A program made the position numbers and the translations under genes. A stretch of DNA of 64,000 nt from Blakeslea trispora (Eukaryota; Mucoromycota; Mucoromycetes; Mucorales; Choanephoraceae): positions 248,001 to 312,000 of the forward strand of contig JAIWNE010000003.1 in assembly GCA_025331445.1 (NCBI GenBank), read 5' to 3'. Position 1 is the first letter of the stretch. Every line of letters begins with the position of its first letter. The notes under the pieces were generated by a model that was not told the origin of the DNA, did not search any database, and saw only the letters and a list, made by a program, of their open reading frames with translations. Below are positions 1 to 11,195 of the stretch, in pieces.

Positions 1-567
1 CCTCAAATAGGGAACTTCCCTGTGATTACACAATTGGTTTTGCAATGATCTTCAATAGGCTTTTAAGTTTATATCAGGCCCCTCTTTAGTACTACAGGTT
101 CTTTATTCTGTTGTTACTCCAAAGATCTCTTTTTTTTTAAGAGTAGCTCAGAACCATTTACTGTCACACTTGAAAGCAGACCAAAGATAAAGCCCTGCAT
201 CTTAAAATAAGGAGATTTAGATCAACAGAGCCAGGCAGCTTAAGATATTTATTAAGAAAACACAAAAAAGATTCTTTTTTTTAATATCAGGTACGCTTTT
301 TCAGAAGAAACGATGCCTGCCTAATTAGGAAGTGTAACTTGAGAAATTTGAGTGGAGAAAGAAAGTAAGAGAGCGAAAAAGACTGAGGATTTGTAGTCTG
401 ACTGCCAAAACCAAACAAGAAGCTTAATACAGAAATGGATTGTGTTTTTCTTTCTTTCTTTCTTCTTGTCTATAGCTCAATGTCTTTTTGAACCCAACTT
501 TCCTTTCATTATATCCATCTTTTATTCGTGTTTCTTTCCTTTCTGTTTTCTTTTGTAAAATAAGCAA
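1..567. other. Upstream intergenic region, no gene seen
   Basis: AT-rich sequence with no convincing open frame on either strand. It contains a CTTT-type pyrimidine tract near 440-470 just before the first gene, so the right half is probably its promoter and 5' leader. The end of a gene lying further left could fall here, but nothing identifies one. Confidence 0.5.
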
Positions 568-2604
568 ATGACCAGCTTTCGAGAATCTCGCTCTCCAACT
601 GTCCCATCTCGTTCGCCATTCCGAATAAGAGATTCGCAATTATCGAAAATGACAGATAGTATGGGTACTTGCTATAACTTTCCATATTTACTTGTATGAG
701 TTATTCATTTGCTATTCTGTAGACCGTTGGAGTTTTACTTCGGAGCTTGATAGTCTATGGAATATGAAGCCAAAGACTGCTTACAATAAATTAGATGCTG
801 AAACCGATACTATGTTTTCTTCAAGCAAACTCTTGACCGAATTATTAATTTCCCAGGCTATCATCGACTCGAGCGAATTCAAACCACTATCTTTTGATCA
901 CCTCGAAGCATTAAAAAAGGTAAATTAAGCAAATATAACAATAAACCTTATTTTACTCATTTCTTCTTCAAGGAATCCAAAGTAATATCTGATTCAATTA
1001 AACACACATCAAAGAATCTACAACTAGAAACTAGGATTAAGAACATTTCAAAATCGCTCGAAAATGCCAATCTAAAAAGCAGTCGGCACTCCGTTTTGTA
1101 TCTGAAAGATCAGCGTCAAAGCAATGAGAATAAAATCAGCCAAATGTCAGAATTTCTCAAAGGATTAAAGGAGAGACAGGTCGAAATCAAAAAGGCCTTA
1201 CTGCAACATACAGCGGCTGTGCTGAACAAAGGGATTCAAGATATGGAGCTAACAGCTGCCAAAAAGCGACAGGCTCAACCTGATTATAGCGACACGCTCA
1301 TACCGCTACAGAACGAGCTAGACTTGATTGCGCGGAAAATCAATAAAATCTGTGCTTCCAAATTTAACACAAATCTATCCTCAAGTACAGTAGAAAAGTT
1401 ACTACAACTCGAGAAAAGTCTACAGACAGGTGGTACAGGAAATCAGCTGGCAAGCCTGAATCACTTGGGTAATCCAAAGAGGTAGGCCATTCTTTTTCTT
1501 TTTTTTTTTCTTTCTTGCTATCATATGCCTTTTATACGAGACTGAGTTTAAACCGTATGTGAGTATAACATATTAAATCATTTAAATTATTTATATAGTG
1601 CTTTAAATGAACTGGATGCATACAACGCATCCTATGGAAAAATGCAGCTCGTCGCTATTGAGCAGCAAAAAGATGCTTACTATAATAAAATGATGGATCT
1701 AGAGTTGCTGACGACAAAGCTATTATCGCATGCCAATCAGTTCTCACAACGCCAAAAGGCACTTCAAATGGAATGCATGCTTTACAAGGCTGAATCGATT
1801 GAACTTGAAATTTGGCACAAGACATGGGAAAGGGATCATGATAGCATGGAAACACAACCTTCTTCGCAAGCTAATGAACCGAATAACTACCAGCTATTTG
1901 AACAGCAGGCAAAGAAGTTTGAGTCTGAAATCAATCAACAAAACATTCTAATTCAAAGAAACACACGCATGTGCCAACAACTCGATCATGAACTTCATAG
2001 CCTATCAGATCGAAAGACAGATCTCGAAAAGACAATTCAAGAGAAATCAAGATTGTTGGATGAAAAGGACAATCGAATCACGCAACTTCATCAACAACTC
2101 AGATCACAAAAACAAGCACCTCAGCCTAGCAATCGATACGATACGCAATTGTACGAGCAAGCGAAAAGGCAATTGAATCAAGCATTTCAGCAGCGAGAAA
2201 CACGCTGGACCAACCATACCCACCAAAAGGAAGATCAGTTTGATGAATTGCTAGAGAAATTTGACAAATTAACAAATGCAGCCATGGAATTTGATACTGA
2301 TCGTATGCGATACGATAAGCGAGTCAGCCAGTTGACTCACAATGTGTCTGAATTAGAAATGGAGCTTATCACGCAGAAAATCAAGCGACTTGGATTTAAT
2401 AATCACGAAGCACCTACCACACAATTGTTACGTAAAGAATTTCGACAGTTGGTTGCCGAGATTAAACATGCGCATCAGATTCGTATGGAGCAAGAAGCAG
2501 AAGAGGTTCGACGGCTACAGTTTCAATTGGAGGAAATGCATAATACAAACCATCATCAAGCTTACAAATATCAACAACATATGTCAACTCAAACTGATTA
2601 TTGA
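568..2604 (+). CDS. Uds1-domain (up-regulated during septation 1) coiled-coil protein
   Basis: Proposed exons are 568-664, 723-919, 973-1481 and 1599-2604; phases close at every junction and give 602 residues. Residues 55-150 contain the pattern LLTELLISQAIIDSSEF followed by LSFDHLEALKKE, the signature I associate with the fungal Uds1 family, which is linked to septation. The remainder, about 100-590, is a nearly continuous Gln/Glu/Lys-rich coiled coil. A short Ser/Arg-rich N-terminus (SRSPTVPSRSPFR) precedes it and could be a phosphorylation target. There is no membrane segment or enzyme motif. The start is the first ATG in frame with the domain, after a stop-rich pyrimidine leader. Family knowledge suggests a cytoskeletal or septum-related scaffold; the exact role is not visible. 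Domain assignment is from memory of the motif, not a search. Confidence 0.75.
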
Positions 2605-3774
2605 AACTAATTGACTGTACAAACAGATACCCCCCTCTTCCCTCTCTCTTTCTACTACTTTACAAAAAAAAAAGAAGTCATTTTCTGTATTTTTAATACC
2701 TTATTTATTTTGAAATGTAGAATAAAACCTATTGTTTAAGGATTCATGAGTTTGCTCTATCATAAATTATTCTTTTTATTATTCAAGCCTCGACTGTAAT
2801 TCAGATGCGTCTTCGCTTCAAAAGAGACGGCAATTAGTTTCCAGGCATGTTCGGATCTAAAATTAGGCAGTCCCTTAATTCATTTTGTTCTCTACAAGCA
2901 AAAACAATACTTGCAGTTTTTTTCTTCTTTTGGGAAGCTGTCAAATCAAAACTTGCTCAGCATATTTTTACATGCTCGATTTAGAAAGAAAAAAGAGGAC
3001 AATAAGCACTGATAACCAGAAGGACTTGTTCTGAAAAGGTAGCATCCAAGCAAATTTGCTTTGAATCAATTATACAACATCACAACTGATTTGCTTTACT
3101 TTAGTTTTCTTAAAAGAGCAAAAAATAAAAGCAAAGGAAACTTGTCCGTTTTTCTTTGCATATTTACTTTTGTATGCTCCCCCCTTTTTTTCTTTCTTGC
3201 CTTCTCCTTTTAAACTCTAAACAAAGCAGAACTATAGATGAAATAGGAACAGAAAGAAAAAGGGGGATACAGTATATCCTACAAGCTGGATTTCATAATT
3301 ATTAACATTGATTAAACAAAGAAATTATATCGAAAGCATAATCCGATCTGATAAATCCTTCTGCAAAACAAGAGGAAATAGTTTTAAATCTCTGTTATAG
3401 ACGTATTGAATGATGTACGTTAGACTGTAATGAGGCATAGCAATTGCCTTATAGAAACAACTGATTTCATTGTTGACTTTAGCTGTACAAGCTCTATACT
3501 CTTGTTGTTATTGTTATGCTTAGCTTTCAAGGAGAAAAAACAAAGAGCAACTCTCTTTTATTTTTCTCACAAAAAAGTAATAATCCAATCGGCCCTTTTT
3601 ATTGTACATTATATCTGAAAGGAGAAATTTCATATGTATAAAATCATCCCTTTCATAACCTATTATGCCATGTTGTTCTTCATTTTTTGGATATATATAT
3701 ATATGTATCTATCTTGTTTCCTTTCTTCTCTTTATACTTTTCTTTAAAATCATTATAATCCAAAGGATCCTACT
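2605..3774. other. Intergenic region upstream of chitin deacetylase gene
   Basis: About 1.2 kb of AT-rich DNA with stop codons in all frames, a short TA repeat near 3693-3704 and pyrimidine tracts just before the next start codon. It probably holds the 3' end of the Uds1 gene and the promoter of the deacetylase gene. I see no further gene. Confidence 0.5.
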
Positions 3775-5001
3775 ATGCTTGATAAAAAGATAATGACATG
3801 TATTATTGTATCGCTAATCCTAATTGATGGATTACCAACATTGCAAGCCCGAGATGTCACACTGACTTCTAGCAGCATCTTGCCTATTCAATCACCTTCC
3901 TTTCTTCCAAGTTTTCCTCTTCCCAAAATCAAACCTACTCAACCACCACCTACTGGACCTATTCCACGTACCTCCACATTGCGAAGACAAGATTATCCTA
4001 GGACCTGGGTTAGTCCAGATAGTAAGCATCCTGAGGTCCAAGCTGCCATCAAGGCTATTGACTGGAATCATGTTCCTAAACTAAAACCTCGAATAAGTGA
4101 AGATGCTCCGTATGATACAGACACAGACGAAGCTTGTTGGTGGACGAATTCACAATGCACTACCCCCAAAGTGAATTATTTACCTGAAGATATCAGCGCA
4201 TGTCCCACACGAGGTGATTTTGCTCTTGTAAGTATCCTGTTTTATGTATGCATCTACAGTTTATATGATGTTGATTTATCGGAACTAGACTTATGATGAT
4301 GGTCCACTCTCACCTCAGCAAACCAATGATCCTTGGGCAGAACCTCGTCTTTATGATTTTTTGGCTAAACATAATCAAAAGGCAACATTGTTTTGTAAGT
4401 ATACGAAACCAAATGGGCTTACTCTGTTTCTTTTTTTGTTCTAATCTAGAGATGCATATATTTAGATGTGGGCTCTAATGTTGTTGCATTTCCCGATGCA
4501 GCTGTCCGTGCTTATCAAGCTGGACATACTATATGTGCTCATACTTGGTCTCATCCCCAAATGACATCTCTCAGTAATGAAGCTATTGTGGCTGAATTGT
4601 ATTGGAGTGTACGTGCCATCAAAGAGGCTGTAGGTATCACACCACGATGTTGGCGTCCACCCTATGGTGATGTGGATGACCGTGTAAGAGCTATTGCCCA
4701 TCAATTTGGTTTCTATACAATTCTATGGAATAGTGATTCATTTGATTGGAGACTGCCTTCCTCATCCAATGGTTTCAAGGGTGTGGCTACACAAAAGCAG
4801 GTAGATGGTTATTTCAAGGAATGGATTGAACAACGCAAGAAAGATGAAGACGATGAAGGACGTATTGTGTTGGAACATGAGATAAGTAACGTGACTGTCG
4901 CCACAAGCGAGAAATGGCTTGAACAACTCCAGAAGGTATTCAAAGTCAAGACAGTGCATGAATGTGAGCCTTTACTTCCAGGACCTTATTGGGAAAATTA
5001 G
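3775..5001 (+). CDS. Secreted chitin deacetylase (polysaccharide deacetylase, CE4)
   Basis: Exons 3775-4227, 4289-4394 and 4466-5001 encode 364 residues. Residues 1-25 form a signal peptide (positive start, hydrophobic stretch IIVSLILIDGLPTLQA). A Pro/Ser-rich linker follows. The NodB homology domain then shows motif 1 as TYDDGP (152-157; most relatives have TFDDGP), motif 2 HTWSHP (212-217) with both metal-binding histidines, and motif 3 RPPYGD (250-255). DSFDWR and LEHEI supply the later active-site strands. The enzyme family removes acetyl groups from nascent chitin to make chitosan, the main wall polymer of zygomycete fungi. It ends in GPYWEN with no hydrophobic tail, so secretion without a GPI anchor is likely. 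Length is normal for fungal CE4 enzymes. Splice junctions restore the catalytic motifs exactly, which supports the model. Confidence 0.92.
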
Positions 5002-5576
5002 TTCTAGAGACAGTAGATTGCCAATAATAAAAACAATGTATTATAATTCCTTCAATCCCATATAACAAAACAATGGTCTTAATTTAAAAAAAAATATGAT
5101 GGGTGGGGGGAACAATTGACTCTCCCTCAGACATTTGATAGGGGGGGGGGGAGGAAAGAAGGTTAGAATATAGATCAGATAGATTTTTATATCTGAGTTT
5201 GTGTTATTTGAACAATTAGCCACAGCTGTCAAATACTATTTTTGACTTGTTAAAAAAACAAAATGTGTCACACACACACAGAGAGAGAGTCACTAACGTC
5301 ATTCTTACAACACTTTATTAGACCAAGTGTTGTCTTTGGTCGGTAAGCAACTAACTCGAGTTGTATATCAATAGAATACTAAAGGTCTATATTAAAGCCA
5401 CGCCAACGTTTTTTTTAAGAGGTATTCAACAGACGCCGCATGACTTTTAAGGGGTGAAAAAAGTCAGTTTTGATTATCATTGGATTCGACATCCGATCCA
5501 CAGCGCGTTTAAAATAAATAAACAACCCAAAAAAAAAACTCTTCTTTTTTTAAAACTTCTTTAACTTATTCGAAAT
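5002..5576. other. Intergenic region with G-runs
   Basis: About 570 bases between two same-strand genes. It contains GGGTGGGGGG (5101-5110) and an 11-G run (5141-5151), followed by CA and GA microsatellites near 5270-5289. No open frame of interest; it should hold the terminator of the deacetylase gene and the promoter of the next gene. Confidence 0.5.
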
Positions 5577-7083
5577 ATGTCCAAATATATCCCTGAAGAA
5601 GGCCTACCGGGCTTACTCAGATACAAGTACAGTGGTATTGATAAGTCTCTTGTGTCTCGTTATGTGTTGGCACCTTATTGGAATAACCTGATCAAGCTGT
5701 TTCCTCTTTGGATGGCGTAAGTTCTCTTTTATATACAACTATCGAGCAGACTGATAATTTTCTCTTTCTTTAGACCCAACATGATCACTCTATTAGGTCT
5801 ATTGACTGTTGTTGCTAATGTGATTACTCTATTTTATTATAATCCTGACCTTGGTGAATGTCCTAACTGGGTTTATACATCGTAAAGTAAAAGAAAAAAA
5901 GAAGGGCACTTTATTCTTCCCAAAGCTTACATGGTTTATAGATTTGGTATTGGTTTGTTTATCTACCAATCCTTGGATGCTATTGATGGTAAACAGGCAA
6001 GACGTACTCAAACTTCGGGCCCATTGGGTGAATTATTTGACCATGGTAACTTGTGAATGAAACGACGAAAAAAAAAAGGGAAAGGAATTGACTGTATGAC
6101 TTAGGATGTGATGCTTTGAATACTACATTGGGTGTTCTTACCTGGGCTTCCTCTACTTATTTGGGTCAAAGCTGGTGGACTGTAGCTTCTTTGGCTGCTA
6201 GTTTAGGTAACTTTTATTTGAGTACATGGGAAGAGTATCATACAGGTAGCTTGTATTTGGGCTATTTCAGTGGTCCTGTAGAAGGCGTCTTGATGCTCTG
6301 TATGATTCATTTGATCTCGGGTTATTTTGGTCCTGCTTTCTGGATGCTTCGTTTGAATGAAGTAATTGACTTTGTTGATTTCTCTTACAACGCCAACACT
6401 CGATTGATTGGCTCACTTCAGCTAAACCATGTCTTGATTGTTGTTGGTGGATTGGTCACTTTCTTTAATATGATTTCTGCGTAAAGTAATTCATATGTGT
6501 TCTGTGTGTTTATTTGCTCATCATCTTTCTTTTGCGCCTTAGTGTATTGAATGTCATTCATGTCAAGACACACCCAACCGAGACATCTAAAAAGGATGGC
6601 TCTATCTTTAATGCGCTTGCCGGCCTATTCCCTTTTGCCAATATGTGTTTCTGGGCTTATCAATGGCTCACTCTTTGGCCTGATATTGTGACAGAGCATC
6701 TTGCTTTGTTTATGATCTTTTTCGGTCTGTTGTTTGGTCATCAGGTTGGACTCATGATTACTGCTCATGTCGCCAAATTGCGATTCCCTTACTTTAATGT
6801 AACTGTCACTACTATTCTCTTATCGGGTTTTTTCTTGGCTTATTTTGAAGAAGTTGCTGAAGAGTAAGTTATAAGATAATCAAAACAATGATAACAATAG
6901 TAATACTAAACAATTGCCCACCCTTATAGATTTGTGCCTATCCCTCGTCGTACTATGATCAAAATCTTCCTTGTTATTGCTGCCTATAACTATTATGACC
7001 TTGCTAAAGGCGTCATTCAACAGATCTGTAAATATCTTGATATTGGATGTCTTTATATTAAGCCTAAGCGTAATAATGAATAA
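5577..7083 (+). CDS. EPT1: CDP-alcohol phosphotransferase (choline/ethanolamine phosphotransferase)
   Basis: Six exons (5577-5716, 5774-5881, 5942-6045, 6105-6480, 6543-6863, 6930-7083) give 400 residues, the usual length of yeast Cpt1/Ept1. The CDP-alcohol phosphotransferase signature D-x2-D-G-x2-A-R-x8-G-x3-D-x3-D is complete: D95, D98, G99, A102-R103, G112, D116 and D120. Several hydrophobic segments follow, as expected for a polytopic ER/Golgi membrane protein. The family transfers phosphocholine or phosphoethanolamine from the CDP-alcohol to diacylglycerol, the last step of the Kennedy pathway. Sequence alone does not show whether choline or ethanolamine is preferred, so the symbol is a family label. 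All introns are 57-66 nt. The tail is charged (KPKRNNE). Confidence 0.9.
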
Positions 7084-7131
7084 TAATAATAATATTTTTT
7101 TTTATATTCTTTATTTCCTCGTTCTGTTTTC

Positions 7132-9012
7132 TTAAAAATCGCCCATGTCATCATCTTCATCTAATTCACCCTCTGCAATCTCTTGAGCAAGTTCTCTTTC
7201 TCTTTCTCTTGCTTCCTCAGCACTAGCCAATTCCTTTCTGTGTGCATCCATAGGGAAACGCATGGCCTTGATGGCTTCATTGTGAAGATTCAAGCAAAAG
7301 TTGATACGTTGATGGTAGGCATTTTGAGGATCATTTGTACTGTAGATATCCACAATTTCTTTGCTCTTCATAAATCCTTTGGTATGGTCAAGTGTGGCAT
7401 CAATGACACCATCTCGAATGGCCTTTGCCACAATGAATTCAGCATCTTCTTCACTGTCCAAATGAAGTTTGATACAGATGTCTCTTAAAGAGATTTTGGA
7501 GTAAGACAGACTGATCATACGGATACCTGTCTTGATTACATTATGACGCAAACGCAAGATTAAAGTGTATGTCTTGTCCTTCTTGAAGACAGCATCATAC
7601 TGAGCCAAACCTTCTTGGAACTTGTTTAAATCACCCACACGAACAGCTACAAAAAAAAGAAAATCGGATAAGTATCGGATGAGCATTCCGTCTAAACTAT
7701 CTCTGTTTTCTTCTTTACCTTGTGTAATGACAAGATAAGGTGCCAATGCTTTTCTCAAAACAGGTTGTCTAAAAAGTGATCTCTCGGGAATTTCACCCAT
7801 CAACAACTGAACAACAATAAAGAACTTGTTGGCTGTTTGTTGGAAGCCAGCAGTCACATTGTTCTGAGGGGCCTTTCGGATGGCCTGTGTCAAATAAGCA
7901 TGAGCGGAAGTGTAGTCCAGTTGAAGTGCTTTAATACGTCCAAGGTAATAGGCATAACGAGCAGCTTGGTTGTTGCCTGCCTTTTCGGGGAATGTGCTCT
8001 TGGAAACAAGCTTATCTGCTTGATCATAGAGATCATGGACAAAATAGTTGCGCAATAACAAGTTGAGTAAAGTTGCTTGTGATTCATCGTCATGTCTCAA
8101 TGTGGCTGTTCTATGGGCTGCCAACTGAACACTGTAATATAGATAGAATATTTAGATAGTGATATATATATATATATACACCCAAAAAAAATAACTTACG
8201 GTCTAATCTCAGCCAATCTGTTAGATAATTCATGGAAACGAGCATGATAAAAGTATACACGAGCAGCAATAGGATCCAATGTTCTACGGTTTAAAATAAG
8301 CAGTTTTTCTACTGTTTGGTTGGACAATTCGAGACCCTTTTTTTGGTTATTTTTAGATGAGAAAGAGACATATGAAATGAATTAAAAGCTTACCTTTTCG
8401 ATTTGGTTCTTATCCAAAAGGTAAATTAAGACTAACAAATAGATATAAGCATCTACTTCAGGCAATACACCATTCTTGTTCTTTGTGTCATCTTCTCCTT
8501 CTTGTGCTGTCTTTTCAGTCTAATTATTTTTTAAGAAAGGGGGTTAGTTTAAATGAAAACCCTCTTCCTGTTTATCATTTGCCATCACTTGCCTCACCCA
8601 AAACTTGCAACAAATGATTCTTTTGTGAATCAGCTATAAAGAGAAAAAATCATGCTATGTTCACTTTTCTTTTTCTTCATGAAGACGACTGAACTTACTG
8701 GTAGCATAATAATCAGAAATAACTTGAGCAAGGATATCGGAAGTCAAACGGCGTCTGACAGAAGGTAATGTTCTTAAGACACGAGTGGCAAATCGAGATT
8801 CAACAGTCTCTACGGCGCGTTCTAACAGACTAAAGTTGCGTTTCAATTCTATTCAATTCGTTAAGTTTTTCTTTTGTTATACACGTCTAGTTCGTTCCCT
8901 ATTTACCTGCGATGGTCTCTTTTACAAGACGCTTTTGTTTAGTTTCTTCATCCTCTACAATCTCCATAGCTTCTACTTGTTGGTTTTTATCTTGTTTTTG
9001 TTCTTGAGACAT
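7132..9012 (-). CDS. RPN3: 26S proteasome regulatory subunit Rpn3 (PSMD3)
   Basis: Minus-strand exons are 9012-8907, 8848-8699, 8633-8593, 8519-8394, 8336-8200, 8131-7719 and 7646-7132, giving 495 residues. The protein shows the Rpn3 features: an N-terminal helical repeat with [11 protein letters not shown], a central TPR-like region ([24 protein letters not shown], in two parts), a PCI domain around residues 290-440 ([30 protein letters not shown]) and an acidic C-terminus ending DEDDDMGDF. Rpn3 is a scaffold subunit of the 19S lid. Two splicing oddities occur. The third intron has a GC donor (GAG|gcaagt), because using the nearby GT creates an immediate stop. The sixth intron (7647-7718) is 72 nt, in frame and stop-free. 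The 3' end faces the EPT1-type gene, 48 nt away. Confidence 0.93.
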
Positions 9013-9455
9013 ATTGTGAATAAACTAGAAAGAGAAAAAAAAAAGAAAGAGAGGGAAATGATTGCGCGTACTTTTGAGGCACATATTTTTTTGTATTATT
9101 TTAACGCGCGGACTCTGACATCAACCAGTGAAATTTTGAACCAAAATTGATGTGGTACAGTACTTGTCAAATCACAATAAGATAAAGACAGGTTCATCTA
9201 AACAAGGCTATTTTCCTCGGTCATTCAATTGAAGAAAGACGAAAGAAAAACTGTTTACTTAATTACATGTAAAACAACAGCAAGTTGTCTTTAATAAAAA
9301 AAGTTGAATGAACAGGCACAATGCCTTGTAACAAAATGTAAGCTATAATCGAGAGAGAAAAATGCTCATAAATCAAGGTCCGCATAACAAAAGAAAAAAA
9401 AAAGGTTTTTTTCTTACTCTTTTTTCTTATAAAAGAAAAAAAAACAAGCAAGATC
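9013..9455. promoter_or_regulatory. Divergent promoter region between RPN3 and zinc-finger gene
   Basis: 443 bases separate the two opposed start codons, so both promoters must lie here. I see A/T tracts and no clear proteasome-type GGTGGCAAA element on either strand. Confidence 0.6.
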
Positions 9456-11092
9456 ATGCTACCTTTATACGATGCTGGTCTAGATGTGTCCAGCTATAAT
9501 AGTAAATAAGTTATCTCAATAAAACCTACACTCTATTCTTCCCCCCTTCTTTATTGCCCTATTCGAGTCTTTTTTTTTGTTTTCTCGCTTCGTTGCAAAT
9601 AACTGAGCTTTTATTTTAAACTATAGTATTTCAACCACTGAAAGAGATCTTACCTTACGATCTACCCAAGTGTCAACCAGAGGAACCTAAAATGGTCAAC
9701 AAAAAGACAGAAGAATCAGATGGATATTGTAAAGCATGCAAAAAGAAATTCAACAATGAAGCCACCTATCAAAACCATTTGAAAAGTGCTAAACATATTG
9801 CTAATCAGAAAAAGATGGCAGTACAAAAGACACCAACACAACTCAAGATACCAGTCCATCCACAAGTACAAGGTAGAAAAAAAACTTTTTTTTTTTACAT
9901 GACGCATTGGGCCTTTACAATACTGATCCCATTTTTTTTCATACAGAGGCATTACAACAACTTTCGATGGCTGATACATCAAAAGATCCTACTGTTTCGA
10001 CTCAACTTTATTGGACCCAGGGACAGATATTATACCAGTTGAAACGACCTCAACATGCGGAAAGAGCACTGACTTCATTGATTACTCTGTTATCTAGCCA
10101 TCCAACTGGACTGACCTTAACCTCAGCACAAGTCACTTATTTCCTATACAATAGTCAACTTGCCTTGGCTCGGTTATATTGTCTCTATCAGCAATTAGAG
10201 ACATCATGGGCGTTTTATCTAGATGCCTTGGAAACAAAATGGAAAATAGACAAGGCAGGATTGATTCAATTGGCTCAAGTAAGGTGACCTGAATGGAGGA
10301 TTCATCACAAATCAGTTCATTGAACTTTCCCCCCTTCCACTTTTATTTTAGGATATCCGTTTTTACTCCATTGAACAACTATTGAAGTCATGTGATACCT
10401 TAGCAACCAAATACTTGACTCGAGAAAGAAACAGAACTAAACCAGCTCCTCCTCTGTCAGACAATAATAATGCTTTTACCCTTATTCTGAATGAAGCAGG
10501 CAATTTGTTTGCACAACAGAAACAGCAATTCATGCAAGTACCTGTAGAACAGATTGCCATTGTTTTGTATGGCTTGGGCAGTCTGGTCTGTCCATTTGAA
10601 CCATCTATTGGGATTCTATCCAAAGACTTTTATTTCGTTCTATCTCAGGTATATCAATCTTTAGGGTGGATGCACCGAGTGATTGATCTACAGCTACTAG
10701 ACCACCAAGATACATGGTATGTATTTGATGCATTCCTGATAGCACTTGAAATAGGTAAGTTTTCTTCTGTCTATTTCTATCGAGAAAAAAAGCCCATCAA
10801 CACATTCTTCCCCTTTCTCTCTCTTTTTTTTCCTTGTACTCCTTGAATAGATGATCTTGTACGTGCAAGAGCAGTAGAAGCTTATTTCAAAGAATCTAAA
10901 TACCCTGATGTTCAATTGGTATGCCAATTATATCAAGCAAAATGCACACTTCAATCTCAGTCAAGACTGTCTTTTTTATTGGATCATATTTCACTTTTGC
11001 TTGAACAAACCACTGAACCCCTATTGATACGCACACAATCGAAACAAGATCAAATCAAATTTTTAGATAGAGTTCGAGACTTGATTTATTAA
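9456..11092 (+). CDS. C2H2 (U1/JAZ-type) zinc-finger protein with helical C-terminal region
   Basis: Exons 9456-9501, 9627-9872, 9947-10278, 10352-10754 and 10851-11092 encode 422 residues. One zinc finger lies near residues 40-65: C-x2-C-x12-H-x5-H (YCKACKKKF... HLKSAKH), the spacing of U1-type/JAZ fingers that often bind double-stranded RNA or act in RNA processing. The rest is helical with TPR-like character (WTQGQILYQLKRPQHAERAL; YCLYQQLETSWAFYLDALE), suggesting a protein-interaction surface. I do not recognise a named orthologue. The start is the only ATG that splices in phase into the finger exon. It is divergent from RPN3 and convergent with the following gene. Function is not assignable beyond a likely nucleic-acid-binding adaptor. 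Confidence 0.75.
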
Positions 11093-11195
11093 AGGAATAT
11101 AAAAGAGATAGGAGATGATAAAGTTTGACATGTTTTATTAATTAATAAATAAGTGATATTTACATATAAAGAAAAAAAAAGAGAGAGAGAGAGAA

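Noticed and set aside
8585..8600. GT donor (gtgagg) for the RPN3 third intron
   Set aside because: It leads to an in-frame TGA two bases into the next exon; the GC donor keeps the frame.
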